Source of the DNA: Cryptomeria japonica
Taxonomy: Eukaryota; Streptophyta; Pinopsida; Cupressales; Cupressaceae
Assembly: GCF_030272615.1 (NCBI RefSeq)
Contig: NC_081408.1
Location: forward strand, 405,485,389-405,549,388
Reading direction: 5' to 3'
Length of the DNA stretch: 64,000 nt
Shown one piece after another: positions 22,289 to 34,550 of the stretch; within the stretch, counting starts at the first letter, position 1; every line of letters begins with the position of its first letter. A model generated the notes under the pieces. The model did not search any database. It saw only the letters and a list, made by a program, of their open reading frames with translations, and was not told the DNA's origin. A program made the position numbers and the translations under genes.

Positions 22289-23231
22289 TGTTGGAATCGG
22301 GAATCACTGAGAGGTGGAGTGAATCAGTGATCTACCGGTTTGGAAATTTTCTGACTTAACTTTGAACCATGAAACTGAAATGCAGAAACATAAAGAAACC
22401 AACCACAAAATCATAACATTGAGATTTTTATGTGGAAACCCAATGGGAAAAACCACGGTGGGATTTGAACCCACAATATTATTCTACTATGGCTAGCAAC
22501 AAAATAATATTACAATATGGGGAATGCACTTGCATTTAGGCACACTGCCTAGAGCTTACAACTCAGTTAAAAAAAGGGCTACAACCCCTGAAGGCTCACT
22601 TCCTTGCTGACTAATTACAATGATGGATTACAACAAATGAACTCCAAAATAGCATCTATAATGCCTGGATGAGTTCCGGTTAAGTGCCAAATTCATTGAC
22701 TATATCACCTCTGCTAGTCTTCTCTATTCTGTCATTTTCACTGTCTCAGTTAGCTACCAGATCAATAATGTGCACGTGAAACTGTGCTACAAAGGATTCT
22801 TGATCACCACTTACTGAAATACAATCATACCATATATCAAAAAGATATTCTGCATCGGTCTTATATATTCGTAATCACAAAATAGATCATTCATCAAGTC
22901 GACCTGCTAATGTAATGTGTAGTCCTATGTTAGCTTGACTAGATCACCAAAGATAAATGTGTATCACCAAATTGATGATAAATTATTGTCTCTATGTCGG
23001 CCCAATCATCCCATACACGATTCATAACACTACAATCATCGAAAAGCTTTTAGATCAAAACTGCTCTATTCAACCTGAAATACCAGTTAACTTGCTACCG
23101 GTTGACGTCCACTTCCAGATATCAAGATTTGTGATTACCGGATGGGAATATCATGAAGAGTTTCCATCAATGACAACCCTAAACCATTAATCAAGAATCA
23201 GAAGCCACCAGATGAGTGTCAATTGTCAACA
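22289..23231 (-). repeat. N3 3' LTR
   Basis: It pairs with 28295-29243. It contains GGGAAAAACCACGGTGGGAT near 22447, the block shared with N2 and C1. The G-run position here reads GAGAGGTGGAGTG, so the homopolymer is short. Confidence 0.9.
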
Positions 23232-23245
23232 ATCTCCCCCTTTGG
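23232..23245 (-). other. N3 polypurine tract
   Basis: The minus strand reads CCAAAGGGGGAGAT directly before the 3' LTR. Further G-rich tracts lie at about 23319-23327 and 23388-23397. Confidence 0.85.
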
Positions 23246-23507
23246 CATTGATGGCAACACTCCTGAAAAATAGCTAAGTGTTGAAAACCTGTACATCAGA
23301 TCAAAAGAATTTCTAAGTCTCCCCCTTAGACAAAGCATTCTGAAACCTACAATTACACTCTTCTTCTATACATTTTTCACCTTTATCCTCCCCCTTTGAC
23401 AACAATGCCAAAGATGGGGTGTTGTCCAAAACTTATATATGAGGATACCTGCCAGAGACTTTACAAGTACTTAAAGACACCAACAAAAATGGTCTTCAAA
23501 AATCATG

Positions 23508-26500
23508 GGTGAGTGTCCCACCCACTCTTCAAGCTATCAAAAATTGTGATGAATGCACTAAATGTATATGTATGAATCTCTACCTCCTTTTGTTCAGATG
23601 GAATAGGTTGTCCCATAACCTTCATACAATCAACCTTATTTCTCAACATGGTGTCCAACTAGGGGGAAATCAAATTCTAGAGTTCACTAGTTCTTCTCAA
23701 AATTCTATCCTTGTCCACATTAAAGCTCGAGATTTGATCAATTAGAGCCAATATCCACCCTTCTACATTGCTGGTCAAAGCTACATTAGGGTCAAAATAC
23801 TATGAGATACCAGCAAGTTTACCCTGGAAAACACTTATTTTCTTGTCTATGTCTACTATAAACTTTGGCAAAATTAGACAAGACATATATATTTTTCCAC
23901 CTTTTGATAATGCATCTGAAATAGTCTGCAAACTTTCATTCAATCTATCTCTATCATTTTCTATCATTCTTTGAAATGTTTGCATTCTTACCTCCTTATA
24001 TCTATCTAATAGTCACTTCTTAGTATACTTCTCCAAAGAATCAAAATTGGTATTTACATTATAAATAAATAGAAGTAATTTACTAGAGGGGATAGAATTA
24101 GGATCTATCTATACACTCGGAGCCACCTTCTGTAACACATCAACATACATCAAAATGATATTTTTGTCTTCGAACTCTACTTTGACCAGATCCTGATTGG
24201 CCTGAGCTTGAACAACTACTGCAAGCATCAACTTCTTTGCAGGTGACATTTGTCCAAGATTTAGAGGAGCATCTAAATTGATAGAGATTTGAGGTGGGAT
24301 CCTTGTGACTAGAGGAGTTTCAATTGCCGGATCAACAACTCCTTTTCCCTTGTCTACCTTAACATCCTTTATCTCTTCTTTCTCAAGTTACTTTTTAGCT
24401 CCATCACCTTTATCTTGTGCACCAGTGTTGCCACTTGGTGTAGTATCATCCTTTTGAATCTCAGGGACTGCAAAACTATCTACCACCAGAGGATTATCAC
24501 CCATCTCAGCATCAAGGGTTGTGTTGCCTTGATCTTTTAGATGTCCCTCAGTCCGAGTTTCATCCATGTGATCATGAAAAACACCTTCTTTTACTTCCAA
24601 CTGAGAAGACTTAACTGCATCTTTATACAAAGGATCATTCTTCATGATTCTTCTCCATATATCTTCAGTTTCCTTTCTCACTTCTTCCATCTTCCCAATC
24701 ATCAACCTGTTAACCCTATTTTTGCTTATGAATTATTTCTTGTTAGCTTCCTCAATTAACCTTTTGGCCTCATCATGGGATACACAGGTGCAAAAATTTA
24801 TCAATTCTCTTTCCTTCATTTCTTTATCAATTTTACTAGTTGTTAGCCTCCTTGCATCAAAAATGTTGTATAGATCCTTAGGGATGCTCCACTCTAGCTC
24901 AATCAAAGATTTACTAAAGTTATGTAAGTACATAACAACAACTTCTTCAACTTTTCTCTGATCAACCTGATCTAAATTTTTATAATACACTCCAATATTC
25001 TTTAAATTTCCATCAATATTTATCTCATTAATCAATTGGTCTGTTGTCAATAGAGGAACAAACATATATTTACCTTGTTGATCACCCAACTCAAGATCTT
25101 TGTCAAGTTGAGTTCTGGTCTTCCTTCCTTTCTTGGATCTTTCGGTAGGGGCAAGTTCAAATTTTGCTTTCTTTCTTTGCTGGGCCCCACTAGACTACGA
25201 CTTCCTCACCACCCTTGCAAATTCACCTTTCTTATTAGCCTTGCCTTCTTCCTCATCTGACTCAGTCTCAAAGGCCACTAGAGATACAACAACATAAGTT
25301 CCCTTAGGTTTCTCCTTTTTATTCAAAACTCCTTTTCCGGATGGGCTCTATCCTGAAGATGGTGCTACTAGAGTAGAGGCAAAATTGGTTTCTTTTGGTT
25401 GAGCTTTAGAGGGAACTGGGTCAGCCTTAGGCTTCTTAGTTTCATCTTTAGCCTCCATCTGTGCATGTTTCTCTCTAGCCCGCTTCACCTCCTCTCGAGT
25501 GAATCCCATCTGAACTGTTACTTCCTCTGCCATCTTGGATACTTTTCTCTTCCTAGAAGGTACATTGAACTGCTTGTGCAACTCAAGGTCCTTCTCCTTA
25601 AAAGTGCCAAACCTTCCTTCCTTTTCATCTACCGGCCCGACTCAACATGTGTTGAGCATAGACATCTATAGTAGTTGCATCAACTTCATAACCCATAGGA
25701 AGAATTCACACAGTCCTTGGTTCAACTACTTCCATTAAACATTGGTCCTTATCAACCATGAAGCAAATTGTTTTCTCAAATTTCTCTTCTATTTCCTTCG
25801 GGATTCTTTCTCTACTCTTCAGTGTGTCTTGAAAAGTTTTGAAAGAAACCCACAGAGTAGATATCCTCATTGTGGCATCACCAATCCCCATAATCCCTTC
25901 CTAGATTTGCATTGCAACTAACTTATCATAGGCCCATTGGACCTTTCCTTGAACATCGGGGATGTCATTCATGAAGTAGAAAGCCAAACAGATGATAAGG
26001 GTTCCAAAATTAAAGGTGTGCTTCTTGTCTTGTTTAATTTTCCTCAAATTACTTAGCAAATCATTCAAGAGAACCATACATAAGTCATACCTCTTGTCTT
26101 CCTTCAACATCAGATAGGTAAAGTATATGGTTGTACCAGAGATAGAGTTTTGTCTTCTTGACTGGTATACTTTATATCCAACCACCATTGATGCAAACTT
26201 GAGAACTAGTGACAGAAATCATAGTGTTGTTTGATATTTTCCTCAGGCTAGGAACTTCACCAGATGCGCTTAGACAAGTCACGACCTGGATTGCTTGCTT
26301 GGTGATTTCGTGAGGCTTATCCAACCACATAAATTCTTCATGAATTCTGCTGAGTATGAACCAGATCCATTCTTTCTCATCAAAAGTCAAAAAAATGTAC
26401 GAACTGAGAGAAACCCTTGGTTTGTAAATGTTGATATTCTGGCTTGAGGTTTCCCAAGTTGTCCGCCAGATTCTTGTTGTATAGGGTTAACATGTTTTCA

Positions 26501-26694
26501 CTCCCAAGTTCATCAAAATCATAGTGGATATATGCCCTTATGTCCTCAGTGTTAAGAACGTCATAGGGTATAGAGGAAAACACTCCTTCGGGATCATCCT
26601 CGACTGATTTGAAAGGATTCTTCTTGAAAAAGGGTCGAGCTATATCCTTGATCTCCACAACCAATAGGTTAGCAATTTCAGAAACTGGAGCCAT
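23508..26694 (-). pseudogene. N3 ORF2: long conserved protein of unknown function (broken)
   Basis: The start is ATG at 26694 (MAPVSEIANLLVVEIKD). Blocks shared with N1 and N2 in the same order are EDIRAYIHYDFDELG, TFNFGTLIICLAFYF and MEVVEPRTV followed by LPMGYEVD. A basic linker lies at about 25050-25200 (RKKAKFELAPTERSKKGRK), and the C-terminal part is rich in charged helices. From 25581 to 23508 one frame persists with only stops; upstream there are three frame changes. The first ATG matches the N1/N2 start when the blocks are aligned. Function unknown. Confidence 0.7.
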
Positions 26695-27089
26695 TGAAAA
26701 CTTAGGGTTTTGTGGAAACTGATAGATAAATACCTTAATTCACAATCGGGAACATGAATTCTCTTAGGATCATTGAAATCATTGTTTAGATCACCAAATC
26801 ACTTTTCTCTCCATCTCTACACTATTATCTTGATTGCATTGTGATGAATAAACCTTTAAAATGCCATTTTAACCTTCGAAAACCTAATTCTGCAACCGGT
26901 TACCTTGATTTTCATGGAGTCACTTACCGAAGCATCAAATATTCACTGAAACTTCTAGATAACATCTACATGTATAATTTAACCCTTCTACAACCTTCCA
27001 GAATCGATTGCAGATCACCAAAGAGGGGGTTCTTAGAATCTGCATGAAAAGTTCCCCTTAAGGCATAAAGCCTAGTTACCAGACGAAGA

Positions 27090-28226
27090 TCATGCACCAG
27101 ATTTGGGTGCAGATCCATTGTCTGCTTTGGATTCATCTTTTCTTACCCACATCTTCTCATGCTTGTTTCTGATCTCTTCTACCTTTTTCTTCCCCTTCTC
27201 ATCTGATTTGTTCTTGTCTACTAGAACACAATTCTTACTTCTGTAATATTTTTCAATGTGACCGGTTTTATTGCATGAACGACAAACAACATTTTGCATT
27301 GGTCTGAAGTTCATTTGGTTTGGTCTCATCCTGCACCAGTTAGAAATATGTCCAAACATCCCACAACATCTCTTGTTTTGAAAGTTATTCATTACTTCTC
27401 TACACATATTTGACTTGTGACCATAGTTATTGCATATGAAACACTAAACAGTAAAGGTAGGACCATTGTTCATATTGTTTATTCTATTATTCATCCCACT
27501 TCTGTATTGATTCGTCATATGACAAAATTTATTGCAAGTAAAGCATCTACGATTGAATTTATGAGCATTAGGTTGTCTTATCAGAGGACTCTTTCTCTTC
27601 TTTTGATTAGGTTTTGCATTACTTTGTCCAGATCTGGAGGATTCACCTTTCTCAAATCCAAGTCCTCGCATGTCCTTTCCATGTCTCTGACTTTCTAGCA
27701 TCTCATCAAGCCTTGCTGAGATGGGACAAAATTTGTCTTTGTATTCATTTGTAGTAGCAATTTCATCTCTTAGAGCAACAATCTGTCTTTCAAGTTCTTG
27801 ACCATTGTTCCTTGGTTGTGTCAGTTCTAGCTTCAACTAGTCATTCTCATAGGTAAGCCTAAAGAATTCATGTGCTCTTTCCTTCAATGATTGAGTCAAA
27901 TTCTCTTCATTCTTCTTTCGGTCCTTAATCTCCTTAGTCATCCTCATCACAATGGATTGCATCTCATTATTTAATGCAACATTATCTCTCTCAAGCTTGT
28001 TAGCTTCATCAACTTTACCCTGCTTTTCCATGATTTGATCTTCTTTCTCCTTCAACTTGCCCATCAATTCATTCCTCTTGTCTCTTGGAGTGTTCACTTG
28101 ATCTTTCGAGTAACTAATGAAATCTTTAGATACATTCAGATTCCTCTTCAAAGATCTTATTTCATTTCTTGTTGTATCAATATCTTCAAGAGCCACACAA
28201 AGTTGTCTCTACAAACCAGAATCCAT
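27090..28226 (-). pseudogene. N3 ORF1: gag-like coiled-coil and CCHC protein (broken)
   Basis: The start is ATG at 28226 (MDSGL), with a stop at codon 6 that fits CAG to TAG. The coiled-coil region includes KKNEENLTQSLKERAHEFF, parallel to KKNEENLVR in N1. Zinc-knuckle segments are CFTCNKFCHMTNQY (degraded), CFICNNYGHKSNMC, CCGMFGHISNWC (shortened at its start) and CRSCNKTGHIEKYY. The tail KGKKKVEEIRNKHEKMWVRK aligns with the N1 and N2 tails. About 395 bp without coding content separates it from ORF2. Confidence 0.82.
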
Positions 28227-28280
28227 TGATTCAATCTCCCAGACCTTCCTCAAGCAGTTAGGCCTCCTTAGAGGAACTAG

Positions 28281-28292
28281 GCTCTAATACCA
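28281..28292 (-). other. N3 primer-binding site
   Basis: The minus strand reads TGGTATTAGAGC, the tRNA-Met PBS with one C-to-T change, two bases from the 5' LTR. Confidence 0.88.
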
Positions 28293-28294
28293 AT

Positions 28295-29243
28295 TGTTGG
28301 AATCATGGATCACTGAGAGGAGGGGGGGGGGGTGAATTAGTGATCTACCGATTTGGAAATTTTTTGACTTAACTTTGAACCACCAGAAGCATACACATGA
28401 AACTGAAATGCAGAAACATAATGGAACCAACCACAAAATCATAACACCAGGATTTTTACGTGGAAACCAAAATGGGATTTGAACCCATAATATTATTCCA
28501 CTATGGCTAGGAGAAAAACAATATTACAATATGGGGAATGCACTTGCATTCAACCACACTACCTAGTGCTTACAACTCATTTACAATAAGGGCTACAACC
28601 TCAGAAGGATCATTGCCTTACTGATTAATTACAATGATGAATTACAACAAATTAACTCCAAAATAGTATCTACAATACCTGGACGAGTTCCACTTAAGTG
28701 CTAAATTCATTGACTGTATCAACTTTGCTTTTCTTGTCTATTCTGTCATGTTCTTTGTCTCAGTCAGCTAATAGATCAAGAATGCGCATGTGAAACTGCA
28801 CTACAAAGGATTCTCTATCACCACTCGCTTGCATACAATCATACCATATATCAAAAAGATCTTCTGCGCCGGTCTTATATATCCATAATCACAAAATAGA
28901 TCATTCATCAAGTCATCCTGCTAATGTAACATGTAGTCATATGTCGGCTTGATCGGATCATGAAAGATAAATGCAGCTCACAAAACTGATGATAAAATGT
29001 TGTCTCTATGTCGGCCCAATCATCCCATACACGATTCATAACACCGCAATCACCAGAAATCTTCCGGATCAAAACTGCTCTGTTCAACCTGAAATACCAA
29101 TTAACTGGCTACCGTTTGACGTCTACTTCTAGATATCAAGATTTATGATTACCGAATGGGAATCTCATGAAGTTTCCATCAATGACAACCCTAAACCATT
29201 AATCAAGAATCAGAAGCCACTGGATGAGTGTCAATTGCCAACA
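28295..29243 (-). repeat. N3 5' LTR
   Basis: It aligns with 22289-23231. A long G-run lies at about 28320-28331, where the other LTR has GGTGGAG. Confidence 0.9.
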
Positions 29244-29298
29244 TTAATAATAATACTATTAATATATTATATAATATATAATATATTATAATATTAAT

Positions 29299-29435
29299 GA
29301 GGATGACCCCACATTGCAACGGTTAGCTGTGAGCCTCCTACATGGGAGGTCTTGGGTTCGAGTCTACTTGATTGGTTCTTAGCTCCAGGGAAAAGCCAAA
29401 AATACCACTTTGGCTATGACTTATCAATTTTTTTT
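29299..29435 (+). mobile_element. SINE-like tRNA-derived unit
   Basis: The unit of 137 bp has a Pol III A-box-like ATTGCAACGGT near 29312 and a B box GGTTCGAGTCT at 29355-29365, about 40 bp apart, and ends in a T-run, as several plant SINEs do. It is bracketed by a 13-bp repeat TTATAATATTAAT at 29286-29298 and 29436-29448, a probable target duplication. The flanks are AT-rich, so the duplication could be partly chance. It is not a functional tRNA gene because no full cloverleaf closes. Confidence 0.68.
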
Positions 29436-29497
29436 TTATAATATTAATATATATAATATATATTATTATATATTAATATTATAATATATTATATATT

Positions 29498-30742
29498 TGA
29501 TGAGGCTTGTTTTATGCATGTTTATTACAAACATTTCATGATGTTTTAAGACTTTTGTTTTAATACCCTTAGGGATATATACTTTGTGGTAGTGTCATTT
29601 TGAGTTAATATGCTGAACATATCGTTATACCCTAAAAATCCTTATGGTGGTGTTATAATAGTTTAATGATATGATATAAATATATCTTTATCTTTGGATG
29701 ATATTAAATGTTGTGTTTTAAGTAATCATGAATGTGTTAAATTTTTGGTACATTAACCTTGATGATGCAGCTAGCTGAAAGAAGTCCTATCTTTCGGAGG
29801 TGGGATTTAAAGCTATCAGTAAAAGGTGGCAATGTTTTGAAGGAGAAAGCAGGAAGAATTCAAGACTGTTATAATATAGATACCAGTTGTTTGTGTCATC
29901 TAAAAAATTCAAGGACTAGCCAGGAGGGCGGTCGCTCTTCCATTTAATTGCCATGTTTGTTGATGGAGCAAATTTAGGAAATGTTGTAATGAATGCAAAT
30001 TCAGGACAAATTTCTACTCTATTTTGGTCTTCTTTGCTTCTTAGATTTTATGTTTCAATAAAAGTCCTCCTCCTATATACTAGGAGTGGAGAGGTTGTTA
30101 TGGAAGATTGTTAGGATTCAATCTTTATATAAAATCTCCTTAGTCTTCTTAATAAGTTAGTTGGAATTATGTTTATGTCTTTGTAATGATCAAGTATTTC
30201 TGAGAAGAATACAGTTCAATTTTTATTTGGTTCATTATCTAATGTGGTTGTGAGAGATTAGAAATCTAATTATGTACTTACTAGTTCAAAAGACTCATCT
30301 AAGGGGGGCCACTTGGTGAGGATTCTGCACATTTACTTTCTGCACTTTCATTTTCAATGTTATCTTTATTCTATTTTCAGCAAACTGTTTGTTGTCTGCT
30401 CCTGCAGCCACTAAACTATAATTCTGTGACTGTTCCTGTAGTTAAGGTAGAGCAGAGTAGTTGTTTATAATAAGCAGTAGGATCTCTTTGCACTACCATA
30501 TAGTTAGTACTAAATTCCTTTTGTGAAGGTTCATTCTAGTATTTCATATGTTCAAATTTAGAAAGAATGTATCTCTTAGAAGATCTTAGTGCACAAACTG
30601 TGCTATCCTATTTCAAGTTAAACATCCTTGGGTTGATAAGATAAATGAACCTTAATGATGGGGTCTGATAGCTGCTCAATAAAGAATGCATGTCTCTGAG
30701 TTAGGATGTAGTACCTAGTTATTCATCCATTATTTAGGACCA
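29498..30742 (+). repeat. G2 5' LTR
   Basis: It starts TGATGAGGCTTG and ends TTAGGACCA, and matches 39402-40664 along its length. The small frame at 29759-29947 is LTR sequence, not a gene. Confidence 0.9.
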
Positions 30743-30749
30743 AAATTTT

Positions 30750-30769
30750 TGGCTCCATTGTCGGGGACA
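30750..30769 (+). other. G2 primer-binding site
   Basis: TGGCTCCATTGTCGGGGACA lies eight bases after the LTR. It resembles the Athila/Tat-type PBS (TGGCGCCGTTGCCGGGGA), with several transitions. Confidence 0.7.
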
Positions 30770-31034
30770 GTGTCAAGCTATGGGTCTATAGGAGTATAGG
30801 GTTTCATTTGTTAACTGTTGTTAGAGTAGAATTTCCCCTTTTAGATTAGATTCAGTTATAACAATGCCATTTTCACTTATGCAGGCTCAATGATATTTAA
30901 AATATACCTCTATGCATAGAAGAAGAGATTCTCTTGGGAGATTCCTTCCAAATCAAGATCAGCTTGAGGAGTATCTAGTTGTGGACCAACATATTTAACC
31001 AAAAATTAATCCCTTTGCACAACTTTTTTCTGAC

Positions 31035-32260
31035 ATGAAAAATGATGCCTTAGAAAATCTCCTCCCTCCACCGAAACAACCTTTAGTAGAGAATCCTTTT
31101 GTTGCACTCATAGTCTACCAGGGCAATATGGCAGGACATGTTGGTGGTGCTAATCCACCTCTAGCTCTTGATTTAACCTTCAAATTTCCTATTCCACCCC
31201 AAAGAGCTAATGCCAATTTGAAGAACATTCCTCCCACTACTCTTCCATATTTTTATGGCCATGTTACAAGATACATAGATACTTTTATTTTTAAGTTTGA
31301 TGTGCTATGTAGGAGCTATGATTATACCACAAATGCACACAGACTCAATTTAGTTCCCTCCACTTTGAAGGATTCTTCTCTTCGTTGGTTTATGTCCTAG
31401 GAGAAGATTCTATAATTCACTAGGATATTACATGAAGGAAAAGTTTCTGACAAAATACAAGTAGTATTGCAAGGGGAGTGATATTTGGGGAGATGATATA
31501 TTCCAAATGCAACAGAAGGAGGATGAGTCTTTGGAAGATTATGTTGAAAGGTTCCTCTTTAGTTTGAATAAATCAAATCATAACCAACTAAGTTTAGACT
31601 CTCAAAAAATGGCTTTTCTAAGAGGAATAAATGAAGAATGTATATATGCTTGGGATCTAATGGGAGGTGGTGACGTCACTCAGGCAACTTGGGATGACAT
31701 TAAGAGACTTTACCAAAATTACTCCAAAGTTGCAATGAGACAGTTGGAGGTTACAAGCCTTCATCAAATAAATCTGACTCAGGAGTATCAAGGATGGAAT
31801 TGAGCAATTTAATGAAAGATTTCAAATAAGATATTATCAACAATATGGCTACACAGATAGACACTCTCCAAGAAAAGAAAAAGAATGAGGAAGCAGAGGC
31901 AATGCTAGATAAATTTTGTCCTCATTGTAGACAAAGAAAGAAGGACTGTAGATGCAAGAAGGTGGGAAGCATAGAAAGAAAATCTATGCAACCAGAATTC
32001 TACCCATTAGAGGATGATGAAGGTCAATTTTTTTATGTAGCATAAAGGAGGCCATGGGCTCCAAGACAAGGTATGCCTCAAGATAGTTTATCTTTTAATG
32101 GTCCATATTATTATGCACCCAACAATCAATGGAAATCCCAATACCCTCACAATTTTGGTAACTATGACACACAATAATGGAATTACCAGCAAAATCCTTG
32201 GTCTAATCCTCAAAATCAATAGCAGCCACTAGGGAATTGGTAACAACCACAATAGTGAAG
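31035..32260 (+). pseudogene. G2 gag (broken)
   Basis: Gag would form the virus-like particle. The part 31035-31400 has IPPTTLPYFYGHVTRYIDTF and FDVLCRSYDYTTNAHRL, matching the plant gypsy gag core. After frame changes it continues as EDESLEDYVERFLFSLNKS and DIKRLYQNYSK at 31507-31800, then CPHCRQRKKDCRC near 31919, a Cys/His cluster. A Pro/Gln/Asn-rich tail follows to about 32260. At least two frameshifts and many stops. Confidence 0.82.
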
Positions 32261-32680
32261 AGGATTACAATAGCCTAACTAGCCAACTAGTTACCTACAA
32301 CCCAGTCAATCGGACAATCAACCAACCATTATGCCTCTTGCCACCACAAATGCTACTACACCTTTAGCCACTTAAATACCATCTTAGCCTACTCCTAATC
32401 CCAATAATAAGCCACAACAACAAGTTTATTATGTATATCTCAATCCATATCCTCCATATGATGTAAGCCATACGTGATACACCTCCGATTAGGGACAACC
32501 TTTCCATCACCTGCTACTCCTTTAATCACAAAAATACCTATTGAAGAAGAGGACCAGGTAGATACCAACTTGACCTCACCTAGTGGTCCTATCCAATAAA
32601 ATCAACAAAGTATTCTTGGCCAAAGCCCAATCAAAAATTCAGAACCCCCATTTCCACAAAGACTAGTCCCAACAAAAATT

Positions 32681-33250
32681 ATGTTAGAGCCAACCTTTAA
32701 TTTCTTGGATCATCTCAAACATGTATGTATCAAAATACCCTTATTCCAAGCAAACAAATATGTGCCAATATATACTAAAGCTATTAGGGATGCATGTCTT
32801 AAGATGCTAGGTAAAAAAATGAAACACCCAACAATAGTCCATGTGATGGGTACATTGGTTGATATAGTGTAAGGCAAAGTAATAATGCCCAAATATTTAA
32901 ACCCTGATAGTCCAATTGTTGTAGTAACCATAAATGGAATAGAAATCCAGAATGCATTCATTGATCTAGGAGATGCTATCAATGTGATGACTAAAGACAT
33001 CATGCAACACCTTAAAATCTTATAAATATTAGGCCCACTTGTATTGTTCTCCAATTAGCAGATAACTAAATTGTCAAGCTAGATGGAGTTATGGAGGATA
33101 TTGTTGTAACTCTGCATTATTGGGAGTATCTAGTTGACTTCATGATCTTATCTCCTAAAGCTACCTTAGGAGGATATCTAATAATCTTGGGAAGGTCATG
33201 GCTAGCCAGTACAAATGCCTATATAGGATGTAGATAAGAAGATGTGAATA
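32681..33250 (+). pseudogene. G2 protease (broken)
   Basis: NAFIDLGDAINVMTKDIMQ at about 32954 corresponds to the retropepsin active-site region; Athila-type elements have D-L-G rather than D-S/T-G. Upstream PLFQANKYVPIYTKAIRD and downstream GGYLIILGRSWLAST fit the flanks of that domain. Broken by stops at 32870, 33022 and others. Confidence 0.7.
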
Positions 33251-33559
33251 TTTCCAATGGAGATAGTACTAAGAAACTTGTCCTCTATCCTCTGGCTCAA
33301 TCACATGATGAATCAGATAGGCTAGTTTGGCCAGACCTAGGTGAAAAACAAGAGGAAGTGAATTCTTTGGTAAAGTTAATGATGATTGATAGGATTCCTT
33401 CCCTGTAAATACAAGATGAAGATCAAGTACTATCTAAAGTGTTAAACAGTGAGTGTGAACTAGAAACTGAAGCAGAAGGCAACCCAAACCATTGCGCATA
33501 CCCATTGTAGCCATTATTCCCTACATCTAATCTAGCCACATCTCAGTTGCTCCAGCCAC

Positions 33560-34550
33560 ATACAGATGCATTTTATTAGGATTATATTGATAAGAAAGGG
33601 TTAGATCCAAAACTATGTACACATAGGATATATATTAAAGAGGATAGTAGGCCAGTTAGACAACCACAAAGGAGGGTAAATCCCACAGTCAAGGAAATTG
33701 TTAAGATAGAGTTACAAACGTTGTTAGACGTAGGTTTTATCTACCCAGTTTCATATAGTGAATGGGTATCCCCTTTGGTAATTGTTCTAAAAAGAGGTAA
33801 ATGGAGATTTTGTGTGGACTATAAGGAATTTAACAAAGCAACCAAGAAGGATCACTTTCCACTACCCTTTATTGATTGTCCTAGATTCTCTAGCCAGGAA
33901 GAAATACTTCTCCTTTCTTGATGGTTTTAGTGGTTATAATCAAATTAAAATAGTAGTAGAGGATTAGGAGAAGACTACATTTACTTACCCATGGGGAACC
34001 TATGCATATTTTGTTCTACCATTTGGTCTATGTAATGCACCAACTACTTTTCAGAGAGTAGTCTTGATTATTTTCTTAGATATTTCAATAATTGCATGCA
34101 GATTTATATGGATGAATTTACTACCAATGGAGAAGAATTTCAAGAGGCATTGGATAACCTGGCTAAATTTCTACGAAGATGTAAAGATAATAACCTCTCA
34201 TTAAACAATGATAAATGTTTTCTCATAATGCAAGAAGGGGTAGTCTTAGGACATTATATTTCTACTCAAGGAATTCAAGTTGACCTTGCCAAAATTGAGG
34301 TAATCAAAAGTCCTCTAACTCCCATCAAACAAAAATATGTGAGAATTTTTCTTGGTCATGCTGGTTATTATAGAAGATTTATCAATAATTTTAGCACAAT
34401 AGCAGGTCCAGTGTATGGGTTATTACTAAAGGGTGCAGATTTTCAATGGACACCAACTTGTGATAAAGAATTTCAAGATCTTAAGATTGTTCTCACTCAA
34501 GAACCACTTCTTAAAGGAGCCAAATGGACCCTTCCATTTCACACATATAT
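33560..34550 (+). pseudogene. G2 reverse transcriptase (broken)
   Basis: VGFIYPVSYSEWVSPLVIV, GKWRFCVDYKEFNKATKKD, FSFLDGFSGYNQIKI and YPWGTYAYFVLPFGLCNAP mark the RT. The catalytic box reads YMDE (IYMDEFTTNG at about 34105) instead of YxDD, so an essential Asp is lost. QGVVLGHYISTQGIQVD-like thumb sequence and GHAGYYRRFINNFSTIAGP follow. Frameshifts lie near 33890 and 34060. Confidence 0.88.

Larger units (their letters stand above)
22289..29243 (-). mobile_element. Non-autonomous LTR element N3 (no pol)
   Basis: The LTRs are 943 and 949 bp, starting TGTTGGAATC on the plus strand and ending GTCAACA or GCCAACA. On the minus strand the order is 5' LTR (28295-29243), PBS, ORF1, spacer, ORF2, PPT, 3' LTR (22289-23231). 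No convincing target duplication is visible (TTTCT against TTAAT); both flanks are AT-rich. The two ORFs are more diverged from N1 and N2 than those are from each other, so N3 represents a separate subfamily. Confidence 0.88.

Noticed and set aside
24541-24961. Plus-strand hydrophobic frames opposite N3 ORF2
   Set aside because: They are antisense shadows of the charged coiled-coil coding sequence.
29312-29365. tRNA gene
   Set aside because: A- and B-box-like words are present, but acceptor and anticodon stems do not close, and a T-run tail with flanking repeats indicates a SINE.
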